This document shows positions 55,615 through 63,962 of a stretch of 64,000 bases of DNA, one piece after another; within the stretch, counting starts at the first letter, position 1; each line of letters starts with the position of its first letter. Made by a program: the position numbers and the translations under genes. The notes beneath the pieces are model-generated. The model ran no database searches. It was not told the origin of the DNA and was given only the letters and a program-made list of their open reading frames with translations. Origin of the DNA: Flavobacteriales bacterium (GTDB lineage: Bacteria; Bacteroidota; Bacteroidia; Flavobacteriales_F; PHOS-HE28); the NCBI GenBank assembly GCA_016702645.1, contig JADJDP010000022.1, forward strand, positions 1 through 64,000, given 5' to 3'.

Positions 55615-56016
55615 TCAAGCAGGGAGCACCAAGCCGCACTGTTGCACCTTCGCATCGGGTGCGCAGGACGTTGTGCAACCGCTCACCGCAGTGCGCAGCG
55701 TTTCGCGCAAGCGGATCAGGTCCGCGATCTTCTGTTCTATGTCCACCACCTTCTCGTTCACCTTGTCGCTCATGGTGGCGCAGGTGGCCTTGTCCATCTC
55801 CACCAGGTCCAGGATCTCCTGTGTTTCGTTCAGCGTGAAACCCATCGCCTTGATGCGCTTGATGGTGAGCAGGCGCTCCAGCACCGCATCCGGATATTCC
55901 TTGTAGTTGTTCTCGCGACGCGCTTTGCGCGGCACTTCGATCAGGCCGTGCTTCTCGTAGAAGCGGATGGTGTCGCGGGTGAAACCGGTGCGTTGGGCGA
56001 GTTGACCGATGAGCAT
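55615..56016 (-). CDS. MerR-family metal-responsive regulator
   Basis: 133 residues. The winged helix starts LIGQLAQRTGFTRDTIRFYEKHGLI, the standard MerR opening, with the DNA-contact RFYE motif. A long dimer helix runs to about residue 110. Cys residues lie at about 79 (KATCATMSD) and in the tail (GCTTSCAPDAKVQQCG), a layout fit for binding Zn, Cd, Pb or Hg; which metal cannot be told. It is the last of a same-strand run with a cation transporter and two small proteins. MerR proteins bend the promoter spacer DNA of the operon they control. Confidence 0.9.
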   Translation of the reverse strand: MLIGQLAQRTGFTRDTIRFYEKHGLIEVPRKARRENNYKEYPDAVLERLLTIKRIKAMGFTLNETQEILDLVEMDKATCATMSDKVNEKVVDIEQKIADLIRLRETLRTAVSGCTTSCAPDAKVQQCGLVLPA

Positions 56017-56043
56017 GGCAAGGACTTGGGTACACGAAGTTCG

Positions 56044-56543
56044 CTACTGCATCCAACCCAGCCTTCGCAGTCCCGCGCCGATCTCGGCCTTCGCATCGCC
56101 ACCGGTAACGCGCAGCTCCTGCGTGCCATTGCCGGTGACCACCGCCCACGTGAAGGTGGCGCAGCACTTCCGCTCGAAGGCCGCTATCTCTTCCAGTTGC
56201 GCGGTGAAGGCGGACGGTTCGCGGAATACGAAGGCGTAGCCATCCGGCAGTTCGTTGGTGGCAACGGCTTTCGCGAAGACGCTCTCCTTCAGCTTGGCGG
56301 CCCGCTCGCTCTGTGCCCTCAGCGCTGAGCGTGCAGGAATGCACCAGCTCGTCGCCAGCTTCGGCATGGTCCCCGGCGCAAGCTCGGGTGCGATGTACCG
56401 CCGCATTTTGCCGCAGGTGGCGGAGGCGCTGGCTTCGTCCTTTCCGCCGAAGCATTTGTCTGCGGCATTGCAGGAGCAGCAGCTTGTGGCCATGATGAGT
56501 GCTGCCCCAAGAGCTGCGTAATGGTGAGTGGTTTCGCGTTCAT
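56044..56543 (-). pseudogene. Cys-rich lipoprotein of the metal cluster, one frameshift
   Basis: 166 residues if one G is restored in a G run near 56510. The start MNAKPLTITQLL then joins GAALIMATSCCSC, a lipoprotein signal. Without the correction the gene starts at 56493. The mature part is Cys-rich at first (CSCNAADKCFGG), has TSWCIPARSALRAQSERAAKLKES, and ends AAFERKCCATFTWAVV with a Cys pair. The last 90 residues resemble small proteins often found beside MerR or arsenic/mercury genes, with an F-x-x-F-E-x-x-C-C motif. A role in metal binding is likely but not proven. Confidence 0.6.
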
Positions 56544-56613
56544 GGCCACGATCTTAAACAGTGGAGTGCGGTCCACTGTCAAGCGGAAATGCTGAAAGCC
56601 TTGCCGGGCGCGG

Positions 56614-56823
56614 CTATTTCGCCTTCCACCACCGGTGCAGGGCCACCACCGCCCAAATGGCTTCCACCACGCCGAAGGGCCATGCACCTTGCAGGAAACC
56701 ATAGACCGAGCCCAATGCGGCAGCAGCGAAACCGAGAATGGCCCAGCGGCCACGCTTCTCCAAGGCGTAGAATACCAGCATGGCGCTTACCGCGAAAAGG
56801 CCGAAGAGCGTGAGAGCGTTCAT
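56614..56823 (-). CDS. Two-helix membrane protein of the metal cluster
   Basis: 69 residues, starting MNALTLFGLFAVSAMLVFYA. Membrane helices lie at about 2-20 and 28-46, followed by VEAIWAVVALHRWW. The conserved-looking motif GSVYGFLQGAWPFGVVEAIW suggests a defined family of small inner-membrane proteins. It is 35 bases downstream of the cation transporter and 70 bases upstream of the Cys-rich gene. The function is unknown. Confidence 0.65.
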   Translation of the reverse strand: MNALTLFGLFAVSAMLVFYALEKRGRWAILGFAAAALGSVYGFLQGAWPFGVVEAIWAVVALHRWWKAK

Positions 56824-56858
56824 GGCTTAGCGTTGCGGGTCGCTGGGCGACTGGGCCT

Positions 56859-57404
56859 TCATAAGCGCAAGATGCGCAAGGCGCCACGGACCACCAGCGT
56901 GAACACCAGCATACCGATCGCCAGATCGGGCCAGCGCGTGCCGGTGAGCGCCACAAGGCCGGCCGCCAGCATCACACCCACGTTCACCTTTGCATCGTTG
57001 CTGGTGAAGATCCACGACGCCTGCATGTGCGCCTCGCCATCCTTGCGCAAGAGAAAGAGGCAGGCCAGATTGCCCGCCAAGGCGAAGAGCGAAACCACGG
57101 CCATGGTGATCGGTGCGGGCGCATCAGTAGGGGTGCAGCGTGCGGCGCACCACTTCGGCGAAGCCGAGCACCGCCAAGGCCAGTTGCAGGTAGCCGCCGA
57201 CGCGCCACGCTCTGTTTGCGCGGCCGCCTTGCCGATGGCCGCGAGGCTCAGCCCGTACACGAAGGCATCGGCCAGCATGTCCAGCCCATCCGCCACCAGG
57301 CCCATGCTGGAGGCCAACCAGCCCGCGATGGATTCAGCAACAAAGAAGCCCGCATTGATGGCGAAGACCCAGAGCAGGGTGCGCCGGTCCACCACCGCAC
57401 TCAT
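56859..57404 (-). CDS. CDF-like cation efflux protein with a locally shifted middle
   Basis: 181 residues, open throughout. The N-terminus is CDF-like: LLWVFAINAGFFVAESIAGWL, then GLVADGLDMLADAFVYGLSL with the D-x3-D metal site. The C-terminal half has ASWIFTSNDAKVNVGVMLAAG with the second N-D-x3-N site. Between about residues 68 and 95 the written frame is Cys/Trp-rich nonsense, whereas another frame gives a natural membrane helix (GYLQLALAVLGFAEVVRRTL). Two compensating indels near 57210 and 57125 explain this. It probably exports Zn, Cd or Co in exchange for protons. It starts two bases after the small methylase-tail frame. Confidence 0.75.
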   Translation of the reverse strand: MSAVVDRRTLLWVFAINAGFFVAESIAGWLASSMGLVADGLDMLADAFVYGLSLAAIGKAAAQTERGASAATCNWPWRCSASPKWCAARCTPTDAPAPITMAVVSLFALAGNLACLFLLRKDGEAHMQASWIFTSNDAKVNVGVMLAAGLVALTGTRWPDLAIGMLVFTLVVRGALRILRL

Positions 57405-57406
57405 GC

Positions 57407-57553
57407 CTATCGCTCGCTTTTGGTCATCGCCTCAATAATCTTCTGCGTCCCCACTCACCGTCATCACCCACTAACAAGTCTATCACCTTCTCCATATAGT
57501 CCGCGAATTTACCTGCCGGAGGCAGTGCAGTAGGTGTTGAACTTCTCGGCCAT
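57407..57553 (-). pseudogene. Methylase C-terminal tail copy D (small reading frame)
   Basis: The minus strand reads MAEKFNTY, is broken by about 24 bases containing a CTGCC-TCC-GGCAG palindrome, then resumes FADYMEKVIDLL and, one frame on, VMTVSVGTQKIIEAMTKSER with a TAG at 57407. It matches the end of the type ISP-like methylase at 60911. It starts 14 bases after crcB and ends two bases before the cation transporter start. As written it is not translatable in one piece. Confidence 0.7.
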
Positions 57554-57567
57554 GGGAGGCAGCCAAT

Positions 57568-57942
57568 TCACAAACGTTCGGCGAGGACCAGGCCACCGAA
57601 AGTGGCCAGGACGCAGAGCACAACGCTGGCGCCCACGTACAGCAAAGTCCCGGTGTGGTGACCCTGCTGGAGCAGGGTGAGCGTTTCGGTACTGAAGGCG
57701 GAGAACGTGCTGAACCCGCCGCAGAAGCCGACCACCAGCAGCAGCCGCGTTGTGGGGCCGATCCAGTGCTTGTGATCAGCGAAACCCACCAGCAGGCCGA
57801 TGAGCGCACAGGCGATGATGTTGATGAGCAAAGTACCGAAGGGCCAGTAATGCGTGTGCAAACTGCCCACCCAGCGGCCTACGGTGAAACGCGCCACACT
57901 GCCCAAACCGCCGCCTACGAATACCGCAAGGACTTCTTTCAT
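57568..57942 (-). CDS. crcB: Fluoride ion channel CrcB/Fluc
   Basis: 124 residues, four membrane helices. The start GGGLGSVARFTVGRWV contains the G-G-x-x-G-x-x-x-R-F motif. GTLLINIIACALIGLL holds the conserved Asn. GFCGGFSTFSAFSTETLTLLQ is the G-F-x-G-G-x-T-T-F-S-type signature of the central pore and sodium site. Fluc proteins are dual-topology dimers that expel fluoride. Its ATG overlaps the racemase stop (ATGA). I see no fluoride riboswitch upstream, because the gene is inside an apparent operon. Confidence 0.95.
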   Translation of the reverse strand: MKEVLAVFVGGGLGSVARFTVGRWVGSLHTHYWPFGTLLINIIACALIGLLVGFADHKHWIGPTTRLLLVVGFCGGFSTFSAFSTETLTLLQQGHHTGTLLYVGASVVLCVLATFGGLVLAERL

Positions 57943-58612
57943 GGTAATGGGTGTTCCTGTTCCAAGGCGAAGCCCACAATGGCCCGCGCGTGGATGGCGG
58001 TGGTATCGAAGGCAGGCAGGGGGCATTGCGCAGCGGGCAGCAGCAGGCCGATCTCCGTGCAACCGGGAGCCTATGATGTCCACATAACGCGCCCGTGGTA
58101 TCAGCGAAAATGCCCTTGGTGAGTTCCTCGAAGATGCTGCGATGAACGAAGGCCCGGTCCTCTTCCAGTGGCACCAGCACATGAATGCCCCGGCGCTCCA
58201 ATCGCTCGCGGAAGAACGTGTGCTCCATGGTAAACCGCGTGCCCAGCAAACAGACCCTGGAAAGCCCCCGGGCCACCACCGCCTCGGCGCAAGCCTCAGC
58301 GATGTGCAACAGCGGTACACTGATGGCCGAACGAACGGCCTCGGCCACCACATGCGGTGGGTTGGTGCACAGGGCGATGCACTCCGCGCCGGCGTGCTGC
58401 AACCGCTGGGCTATGCCGGTGAGCAGGCTGGCCACGCCATCCCAGTCGTTCGCATCCTGTAGGGTGCGGAAGTCCTGCATATCCACGGAATGCAAGTAGA
58501 GCCGTGCCGAATGGGAGCCGCCCAGGCGCTCATGCACCAACTGGTTGATGGGGCGGGAGTACACCTCGGTTGAATACCAGCTCAGGCCGCCGATCAAGCC
58601 TAGGGTCTTCAT
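57939..58612 (-). pseudogene. Aspartate/glutamate racemase family protein, damaged near the C-terminus
   Basis: It begins LGLIGGLSWYSTEVYSRPINQ, the usual opening (I-G-G-x-S-W-x-S-T). The first catalytic Cys is in IALCTNPPHVVAEAV near residue 82. HIAEACAEAV and VCLLGTRFTMEHTFFRERLE follow. The written frame then fails. The expected second Cys motif is present in another frame (GCTEIGLLL, then QCPLPAFDTTAIHARAIVGFAL), but about a dozen residues between RYVDIIG and this motif are missing. So there is a short deletion plus a frame change near 58065-58085. The substrate is probably an acidic amino acid. Its stop overlaps crcB. Confidence 0.75.
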
Positions 58613-58619
58613 ATCGCCA

Positions 58620-58803
58620 TTATCGTTGAGCCTTGTTCATTCGGTTCACCACCTCCATCCCGGTTCGGGGACCGGGACCCCCACGCTCACCGTCGTCACC
58701 CGCTAGCAAGTCTATCACCTTCTCCTTTGTCCGCGAAGCGGTAGGTGTTGAACTTCTCGGCGATGGTGGGGTCGCTGGGCCTTCGTACTGAGGAGTCGAT
58801 CAT
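58620..58803 (-). pseudogene. Methylase C-terminal tail copy C (small reading frame)
   Basis: It starts with an ATG that overlaps the preceding gene stop (ATGA at 58803-58800). It reads MIDSSVRR, then PSDPTIAEKFNTYRFAD, identical over 15 residues (SDPTIAEKFNTYRFA) to the methylase end. One base lost after GCGGAC shifts it. Beyond, KEKVIDLL and VTTVSVG are recognisable, then an extra CCCGGT-TCGGGG-ACCGGG hairpin, then MEVVNRMNKAQR with a TAA at 58620. The racemase starts eight bases later. Confidence 0.7.
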
Positions 58804-59092
58804 AGGTCGCCCTGCTTCGCAAGTAGAGCAACGTACTGTTCCCCGCTCATGGGACAATCGAAGAACTTCTCGGCGTCCGAATCTTCCGCGAAGCAAAGTT
58901 TGCTTCGGGATGCGCTTCATGATGGATTGGCCGTACTCCTTCGAATCCTTGCCATGGCTCAAATACGTCTTGATATGGGTCTTCTTTCCGTCCACGTGGA
59001 GGTAGTACTGTGCATGGTGTGAACCAATTCCATCTTTCGATGAAGCCCTTGAGCAGAGGTCCGGCAATATCCTTGGACTTGCGTGGCCTCAT
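58800..59092 (-). pseudogene. HicA-like small protein (possible toxin), frameshifted
   Basis: After two corrections it reads MRPRKSKDIAGPLLKGFIER, then GIGSHHAQYYLHVDGKKTHIKTYLSHG, then EYGQSIMKRIPKQ, and ends DCPMSGEQYVALLAKQGDL; about 97 residues. The G-S-H-H motif followed by a beta hairpin and a second His (SHG) resembles HicA-type double-stranded RNA-binding-fold toxins, but the match is by eye and partial. Its ATG overlaps the stop of the gene before it (ATGA), and its stop overlaps tail copy C. The base composition is lower in GC than that of the flanking genes, which suggests transfer. Confidence 0.5.
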
Positions 59093-60069
59093 GACAAGAT
59101 CTTGGTATTGACCATTTCCCTCAGCTTCGTTTTTTGAGCTGCTTGGTCTGGGTGTTAGGGCTGCATCCTTGGTATCATGGAACTCCTGTACCATGTCGGT
59201 GAAGCTGAATTCGAAACCTCAACAGCTTGGCTCCTGGGAGTCTCCCCACGGATGGATATCCAAGTCCGGGAATTCCTGCATGATAGAGTGCGGTTTCTTC
59301 ATCAAAACGCACTTCGGCGGAATAGGTCTTGGTCAAATGCATCATCACCCCGCCGAAGCCGATCGCATGGAACTGATACGGGTAGGTCTCGTAGGGCAAC
59401 TCTTCCACAGCCAAGCGCTTCACCACTTTCAACTTCTTGTCACCGAACAGGTCCGGATCACCTTCTGCTTTGGCGTAGATAACTACCGTGTGTTGTTCGC
59501 GCTCCTGCACAGCCAGCTCCTTTTCCGGTACCAACCGCTGAGGCTTCTGCCGTCGGCCTCTTCCTCAACAAGCTTGAGCTTCTCCGTTTGCCCTGCCTGC
59601 ATAGAACTGCAGATTGCCGGGCCAAAAACGCCCTTGTACAAAGGGCTGAAAATGGCTCTGCGTTCATCAGAGTGAACTTCTTCTCCAACCCTTTCAATAA
59701 GGTCTCGCTATTGGGGTCGGAAAAGATGACCTCTCTCTGGTACGCCTCAAAGGTCTCTTGCTTGAATTCAGCTGAGTACGGTACGCTCAGGAACCGATGG
59801 GGTGCGGTCACAGTATTAGGCACCAAGGATGCCTCGAAACTGGCGAAGTTGAGATCCACGAAGAGCAAACGGGCATCTTCCTTCAGCTTGCCCGATCTCC
59901 CTTTCTTGACCGTAGCCGTGTGTTTGACCTTTACCGTATTGCGTGCCTCGGCTTCAATGTAATTGGCGAACGACTCGTTCATTGCCTCAAGGAACTTCAC
60001 CACGCTGGGAACATCCACTGCGCCCCCGAACTGGATGGGTGCCTTCAGTTTGATCTTGCGCGCGCTCAC
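59089..60069 (-). pseudogene. Unknown gene paired with the HicA-like gene, several frameshifts
   Basis: It starts MSARKIKLKAPIQFGGAVDV and is open for about 150 codons (including FANYIEAEARNTVKVKHTATV, LLFVDLNFASFEASLVP and LLKGLEKKFTLMNAEPFSAL). It then continues across shifts through VVIYAKAEGDPDLFGDKKLKV, LPYETYPYQFHAIGFGGVMMHL, FSFTDMVQEFHDTKDAAL and probably KTKLREMVNTKILS at the TGA overlapping the next ATG. About 325 residues. No family is recognised. The pairing and overlap recall a toxin-antitoxin or similar two-gene module. Confidence 0.5.
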
Positions 60070-60149
60070 GGAGTAGCTCCAAAACCTCCTTCATCGCACT
60101 GATTCAGCTGATTGGTGTGAAGTTAGTCACACAGGTAAGGACCGGCAAT

Positions 60150-60328
60150 TTAGCGGGAAGTACCCTCCATCCCCCTCACCACCTCCATCGTCCCCACACT
60201 CACCGTGGTAACCCTCTTCAACAAGTCTATCACCTTCTCTTTATAGTCCGCGAAGCGTGGGTGTTGAACTTCTCAGCGATGGTGGGGGCGCTGGGTTCAA
60301 AGACCGCCTTTGCTTTCAGAGTTTCCAT
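60150..60328 (-). pseudogene. Methylase C-terminal tail copy B (small reading frame)
   Basis: The ATG overlaps the stop of the preceding gene (TGATG). It reads METLKAKAVFEPSAPTIAEK then FNTH; one base lost there shifts the frame. The DNA continues FADYKEKVIDLLKRVTTVSV then GTMEVV and RGMEGTSR with a TAA at 60150. It is roughly nine-tenths identical to the methylase 3' end at 60917-61043 by eye. Confidence 0.7.
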
Positions 60329-60815
60329 CACACGCGAGGTAACACCTTGGTCAAATCAAAACGTCCTCGATGCATATCGTTGTCCGGCAACTTCATTGCA
60401 CGCATATACTCTTCACGTGAGAGGTATATGAGCTGAATGACCTTTGCCTCGGTGTAGTCTATCGCTTCGACAAGCCTGACATCATCGGCCGCCGTGCGGA
60501 AGTTGTGATCAACATACCCGGCCTCAAGATGTACGGCCTCGATTGCCAAACTTCAAGTGCTTCAATTATGAACTCGTTCGCTTGGTCAGCATCAATCATT
60601 GCCAACGTCAAGTTGCTGGCAGGAATTGATTTCGGAGCGCGCTCCGAGAGTTTCTCACAGCCTTCCTTTAGATGAATCCCCATTTCGTCAAGAAGAAACC
60701 CGATTTCATCCACAGCCGACATATCCTCTGTGCACCGGTCCAAGTCACGAACCTGCTGTCGTTGTTCGGCGGTTAGGCTGACAAATCGTCCGCGATATGT
60801 GGTCAACAAGTTCAT
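60328..60815 (-). pseudogene. Unknown gene between two methylase tail copies, one frameshift
   Basis: 162 residues after restoring one base in GTTTGG near 60553. It starts MNLLTTYRGRFVSLTAEQRQ, mostly helical and acidic (DRCTEDMSAVDEIGFLLDEMG, IDADQANEFIIEALE), then GYVDHNFRTAADDVRLVEAID and ends MHRGRFDLTKVLPRV. No family is recognised. It begins 95 bases after the methylase stop, and its stop overlaps tail copy B. Base composition is lower in GC than the housekeeping part of the window. In this context an accessory or immunity protein is conceivable, but there is no direct evidence. Confidence 0.5.
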
Positions 60816-60910
60816 CCTGTGCGGTCAGTGACGCTCCTTGTAGTCAGTGGCTGGTACCATCGCGGGGGGGCGTTGAGTCTGATTTCACCATTAGCGGCGT
60901 TGTGCTTTAG

Positions 60911-63900
60911 TCATTTCCTCCACACCTCCATCGTCCCCACACTCACCGTCGTCACCCGTTTCAACAAGTCTATCACCTTCTCCTTGTAGTCCGCGAAGCG
61001 GTAGGTGTTGAACTTCTCGGCGATGGTGGGGTCGCTGGGCTTCTTCTCCTTGTACTGGTCCAGCACCCATTCCAGGGCGCTGCGGTTGCCGAGCTTGTAG
61101 GCCCAGGCTTCTTTGGGGATGCCCTTCAGCAGCGTTAGCTCGTCGAGCTCGATGATGCCTGCTTCCTTGTCGGCCTTCAGCTTCACCTTCACTTTGTACT
61201 CGCGCTGGTAGAGCGGTTCCGGCTCGGCGAGGTGGTCCAGCAGGGTGGCCTTCTTCTTCTTTTGCTCGCTCTTCTTCTCGCTGCTCACCAGTTCCAGCGG
61301 GTAGGGCTCGGCGGTCTCGTAGCCGATGTGCAGGTCCATCAGTTGCTTGCCCCATTTGCTCCACTGCCAGAAGTCGGCGTAGAAGGGGATGCGCGGGAAC
61401 TCGCGCTTCAGGTTCAGCGCGTACTTCTCCCGGTACACCGGATCGTGCAGCACGGCGTACACGTAGTGGAACACATCATCCTTCTTGATGGTGCTGTCCG
61501 CGTAGTGCGTGGTGAACTGCGCAAGGCCCCAGTCGGTGAGGTTGTCGTGGCGGGTGCCGTCCGGGTTCATAGATATTGAGGCAAAGAGTTGCGCCTTTTC
61601 AATGATATCAAAACCCGTTGGCAGGCCAAGCCAATGGTGGGAAGGGCTGTCGCTGAACCACTGAACGGCGATGTACTAGGTGCGGTATCTGTCCAAGGAA
61701 ACCGGTGCCAACTGAAGTGGCAGTTGATTCGGTCAACCGAAGTAAAGCAACCTCTTGTGGCCGGAGTAGACTACCCTTACGAATGGGCTTTCTCGAATGT
61801 GTACTCTCGTCCTGTCAGATCTTTCACCGCCCGGACCATTTGATGGTCTGGTTCCGCGTTAGCGTCTGTAGCAGCCAAATGCACTCGTCATGTCGGTGTC
61901 GTAAGTCTTCACGGTACGTATCGGAAGTAAGTACTCAACCTTAGCCACCGTGTAATGTTCATATTCTTGTCGTACACCCATTCATCACGGGCGGTGACTT
62001 CTGCAAGGCTGGAAGAGCGCTTCTTTGGTTCGGTTGACCCCCTGGGCCGGCGAAGGGAGCAGGGTTTCCCAATCATTGGTGGCAAGTTGAATCCAATTCG
62101 CGTTCTTATCTGGTGCGACTTCCTGGAACACGGACGCGCGACAGTTCACTGAGCGCCTGAACCAATCCAACTTCTCTTCCTTGAGCAATTCATCGCTCAA
62201 CGATATACCGGATGTGACATGGGCCGGGCTTTTCTCTTGCCGAACCAGGAAACACACAGCGACACCTGTCTGAATGCCAAAGACATTATGTGTGGTGCCC
62301 GCAATCTTGGAGTTCGAGCGTACGTCGCTATGCGTGTCGATGATGTAGCAGTGCGCGAATTCCTCCTGAACGCACTTGCGGAAACCATCGAAGGTGCGGC
62401 TGTCGATGAAGCTGCGGTTGGTGATGAAGGCGATGATGCCGTTGCGCTCCACGCGATCCATGGCCCAGCGGTAGAAGCGCGCGTACATGTCGTAGAGCTT
62501 GGTCTTCTGCGCGGTGCTGTGCTTGATGTAGGTGTCCTTGATGCGCTTGTCCAGCACCGCGTACGTGCGGTTCTTGTTGTTGTCGTTCTCGTTCTGCTGG
62601 TTGGCGTTGTAGGGCGGGTTGCCGATGATGACGCTGATCTTCTTGCTGTTCTGCCGCTTGATGCGCGCGGCGTTCTCGCTGCTCAGGCCGAACATGTCCT
62701 CCTGCTTGCCGCTGTATTGCAGCGCGCCGGTGTTGTCCAGCGTATCCACGAAGCAGAGGTTGGGGAACTCCGCGTAGTAGCCCATCTTCTGCTTGAAGGT
62801 GTACTCGATGTTGAGGTTGGCCACGTAGTAGGGCAGTATGGCCACCTCATTGGCGTGTATCTCGTTCTTGTATTTGTAGTCCAGGTCCTGCTTGGGCAGG
62901 TGATCAATGAGGTCGGTGAGGAAGGTGCCCGTGCCGGTGGCGGGGTCCAGGATCTCCACGTTCTTGCTGCTCAACGTCTTGCCGAAGTGCCGGTGCAGCA
63001 ACTGGTCCGTGCTGCGGATCATGAAGCGCACGATCTCGTTCGGGGTGTACACCACGCCCAGGCGGTCGGCCATCTTGGGGTTGTACACCTTGTAGAAGTT
63101 CTCGTACAGCACCTTCAGGAACTGCTGCTTCTCGTGGTGGTCCTTGATGCTCGCGGCCGCCGCGTTGATGGCCTCGTAGTAGCGCTCCAGCAGGCCCAGC
63201 AGGTTCTTGCGCTCGCTGTAGGTGAGGAGCGTGCCCACCAGCGCCTCCAGTTCGCTGGCGATGTTGTTGTGCTGGTGGAAGTCGGGCTCGTCGAAGATCT
63301 TGTTGAAGATGTCCGCCGTGAGGATGTGCTGGATCATCATCTCGCGGATGTCCGCCTCGGTGATGTCCGGGTTGATCTCGTGCTTGGTGAGCGTCCAGAA
63401 CTTCTCCGCCGCCGCGATGAACTTGGGGTTCTCCTTCCGCGCGGTCTCGATGCGGTCGCGCAGCGTATCCAGAATGGTGGGCAGGTCCGTTTTGAACTGG
63501 CCCAGCGCCTCCTCGAATTTCCGCGCCTCCGGGTGCTTGTGGTTCACGAAGGCGTTGAGGATGCTGTCCAGCTTGTCGGCATCCTTGAAGCTCACGCGTT
63601 GCACTTCGCGCCCTTCCTGGATCAGCACGGCGGTCTGGCTGTCCTCGAAGAGGATGTTGCGGTCCGGGTAGCCCTTCTTGAACTTCTTCTCGATCTCGTC
63701 GTCGATCACATCCGCCTCGTCCTTGCTCTCCCAATAGCCGTAGTCCAGGCGCAGGGCGTTCTTCAGGGTGCCGTCGGGCATCACCTTCTTGCCGTGCTTG
63801 CCCTCCACCGCCAGTTCGGTGATCAGGAAGAGGTCCTTCTTCTCAGCGTAGTGGTTCAGCAGCGTGATGAAGGCCGCACGGGTGGGCGGCTCCCTTATTG

Positions 63901-63962
63901 CTCCCGCCCCCCTCGCGGATCTTCCTGTACGGAGGGTAGTACTTGTCTATAGCGGGGGTCAT
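60911..63962 (-). pseudogene. Type ISP/IIG-like adenine-specific DNA methylase, several frameshifts
   Basis: Joined frames give about 1,015 residues from the ATG at 63962 (MTPAIDKYYPPYRKI). A shift near 63880 leads into FITLLNHYAEKKDLFLITEL and a long intact stretch (61985-63808). Motif I is DPATGTGTFLTDLI near residue 335 and motif IV is IIGNPPYNANQQ near 447, so it methylates adenine N6. TKLYDMYARFYRWAMDRV and THNVFGIQTGVAVCFL are typical of the type ISP-related family. The target-recognition part (about 61570-61985) is lower in GC and heavily shifted. The C-terminus is intact (RHDNLTDWGLAQF, YKLGNRSALEWVLDQYKEKK, then the tail that recurs three times downstream). No nuclease or helicase domain is present, so restriction would need a partner outside the window, or this is a solitary methylase. 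Confidence 0.8.

Noticed and set aside
57407..61043. CRISPR array explanation for the repeated tail segments
   Set aside because: The repeats are ~110 bases, few, unequally spaced by whole genes and coding; no cas genes are present.
62219..63952. 577-codon plus-strand frame opposite the methylase
   Set aside because: It is the complement of the methylase coding frame; its Val/Leu/Asp-rich product is a codon-bias shadow.
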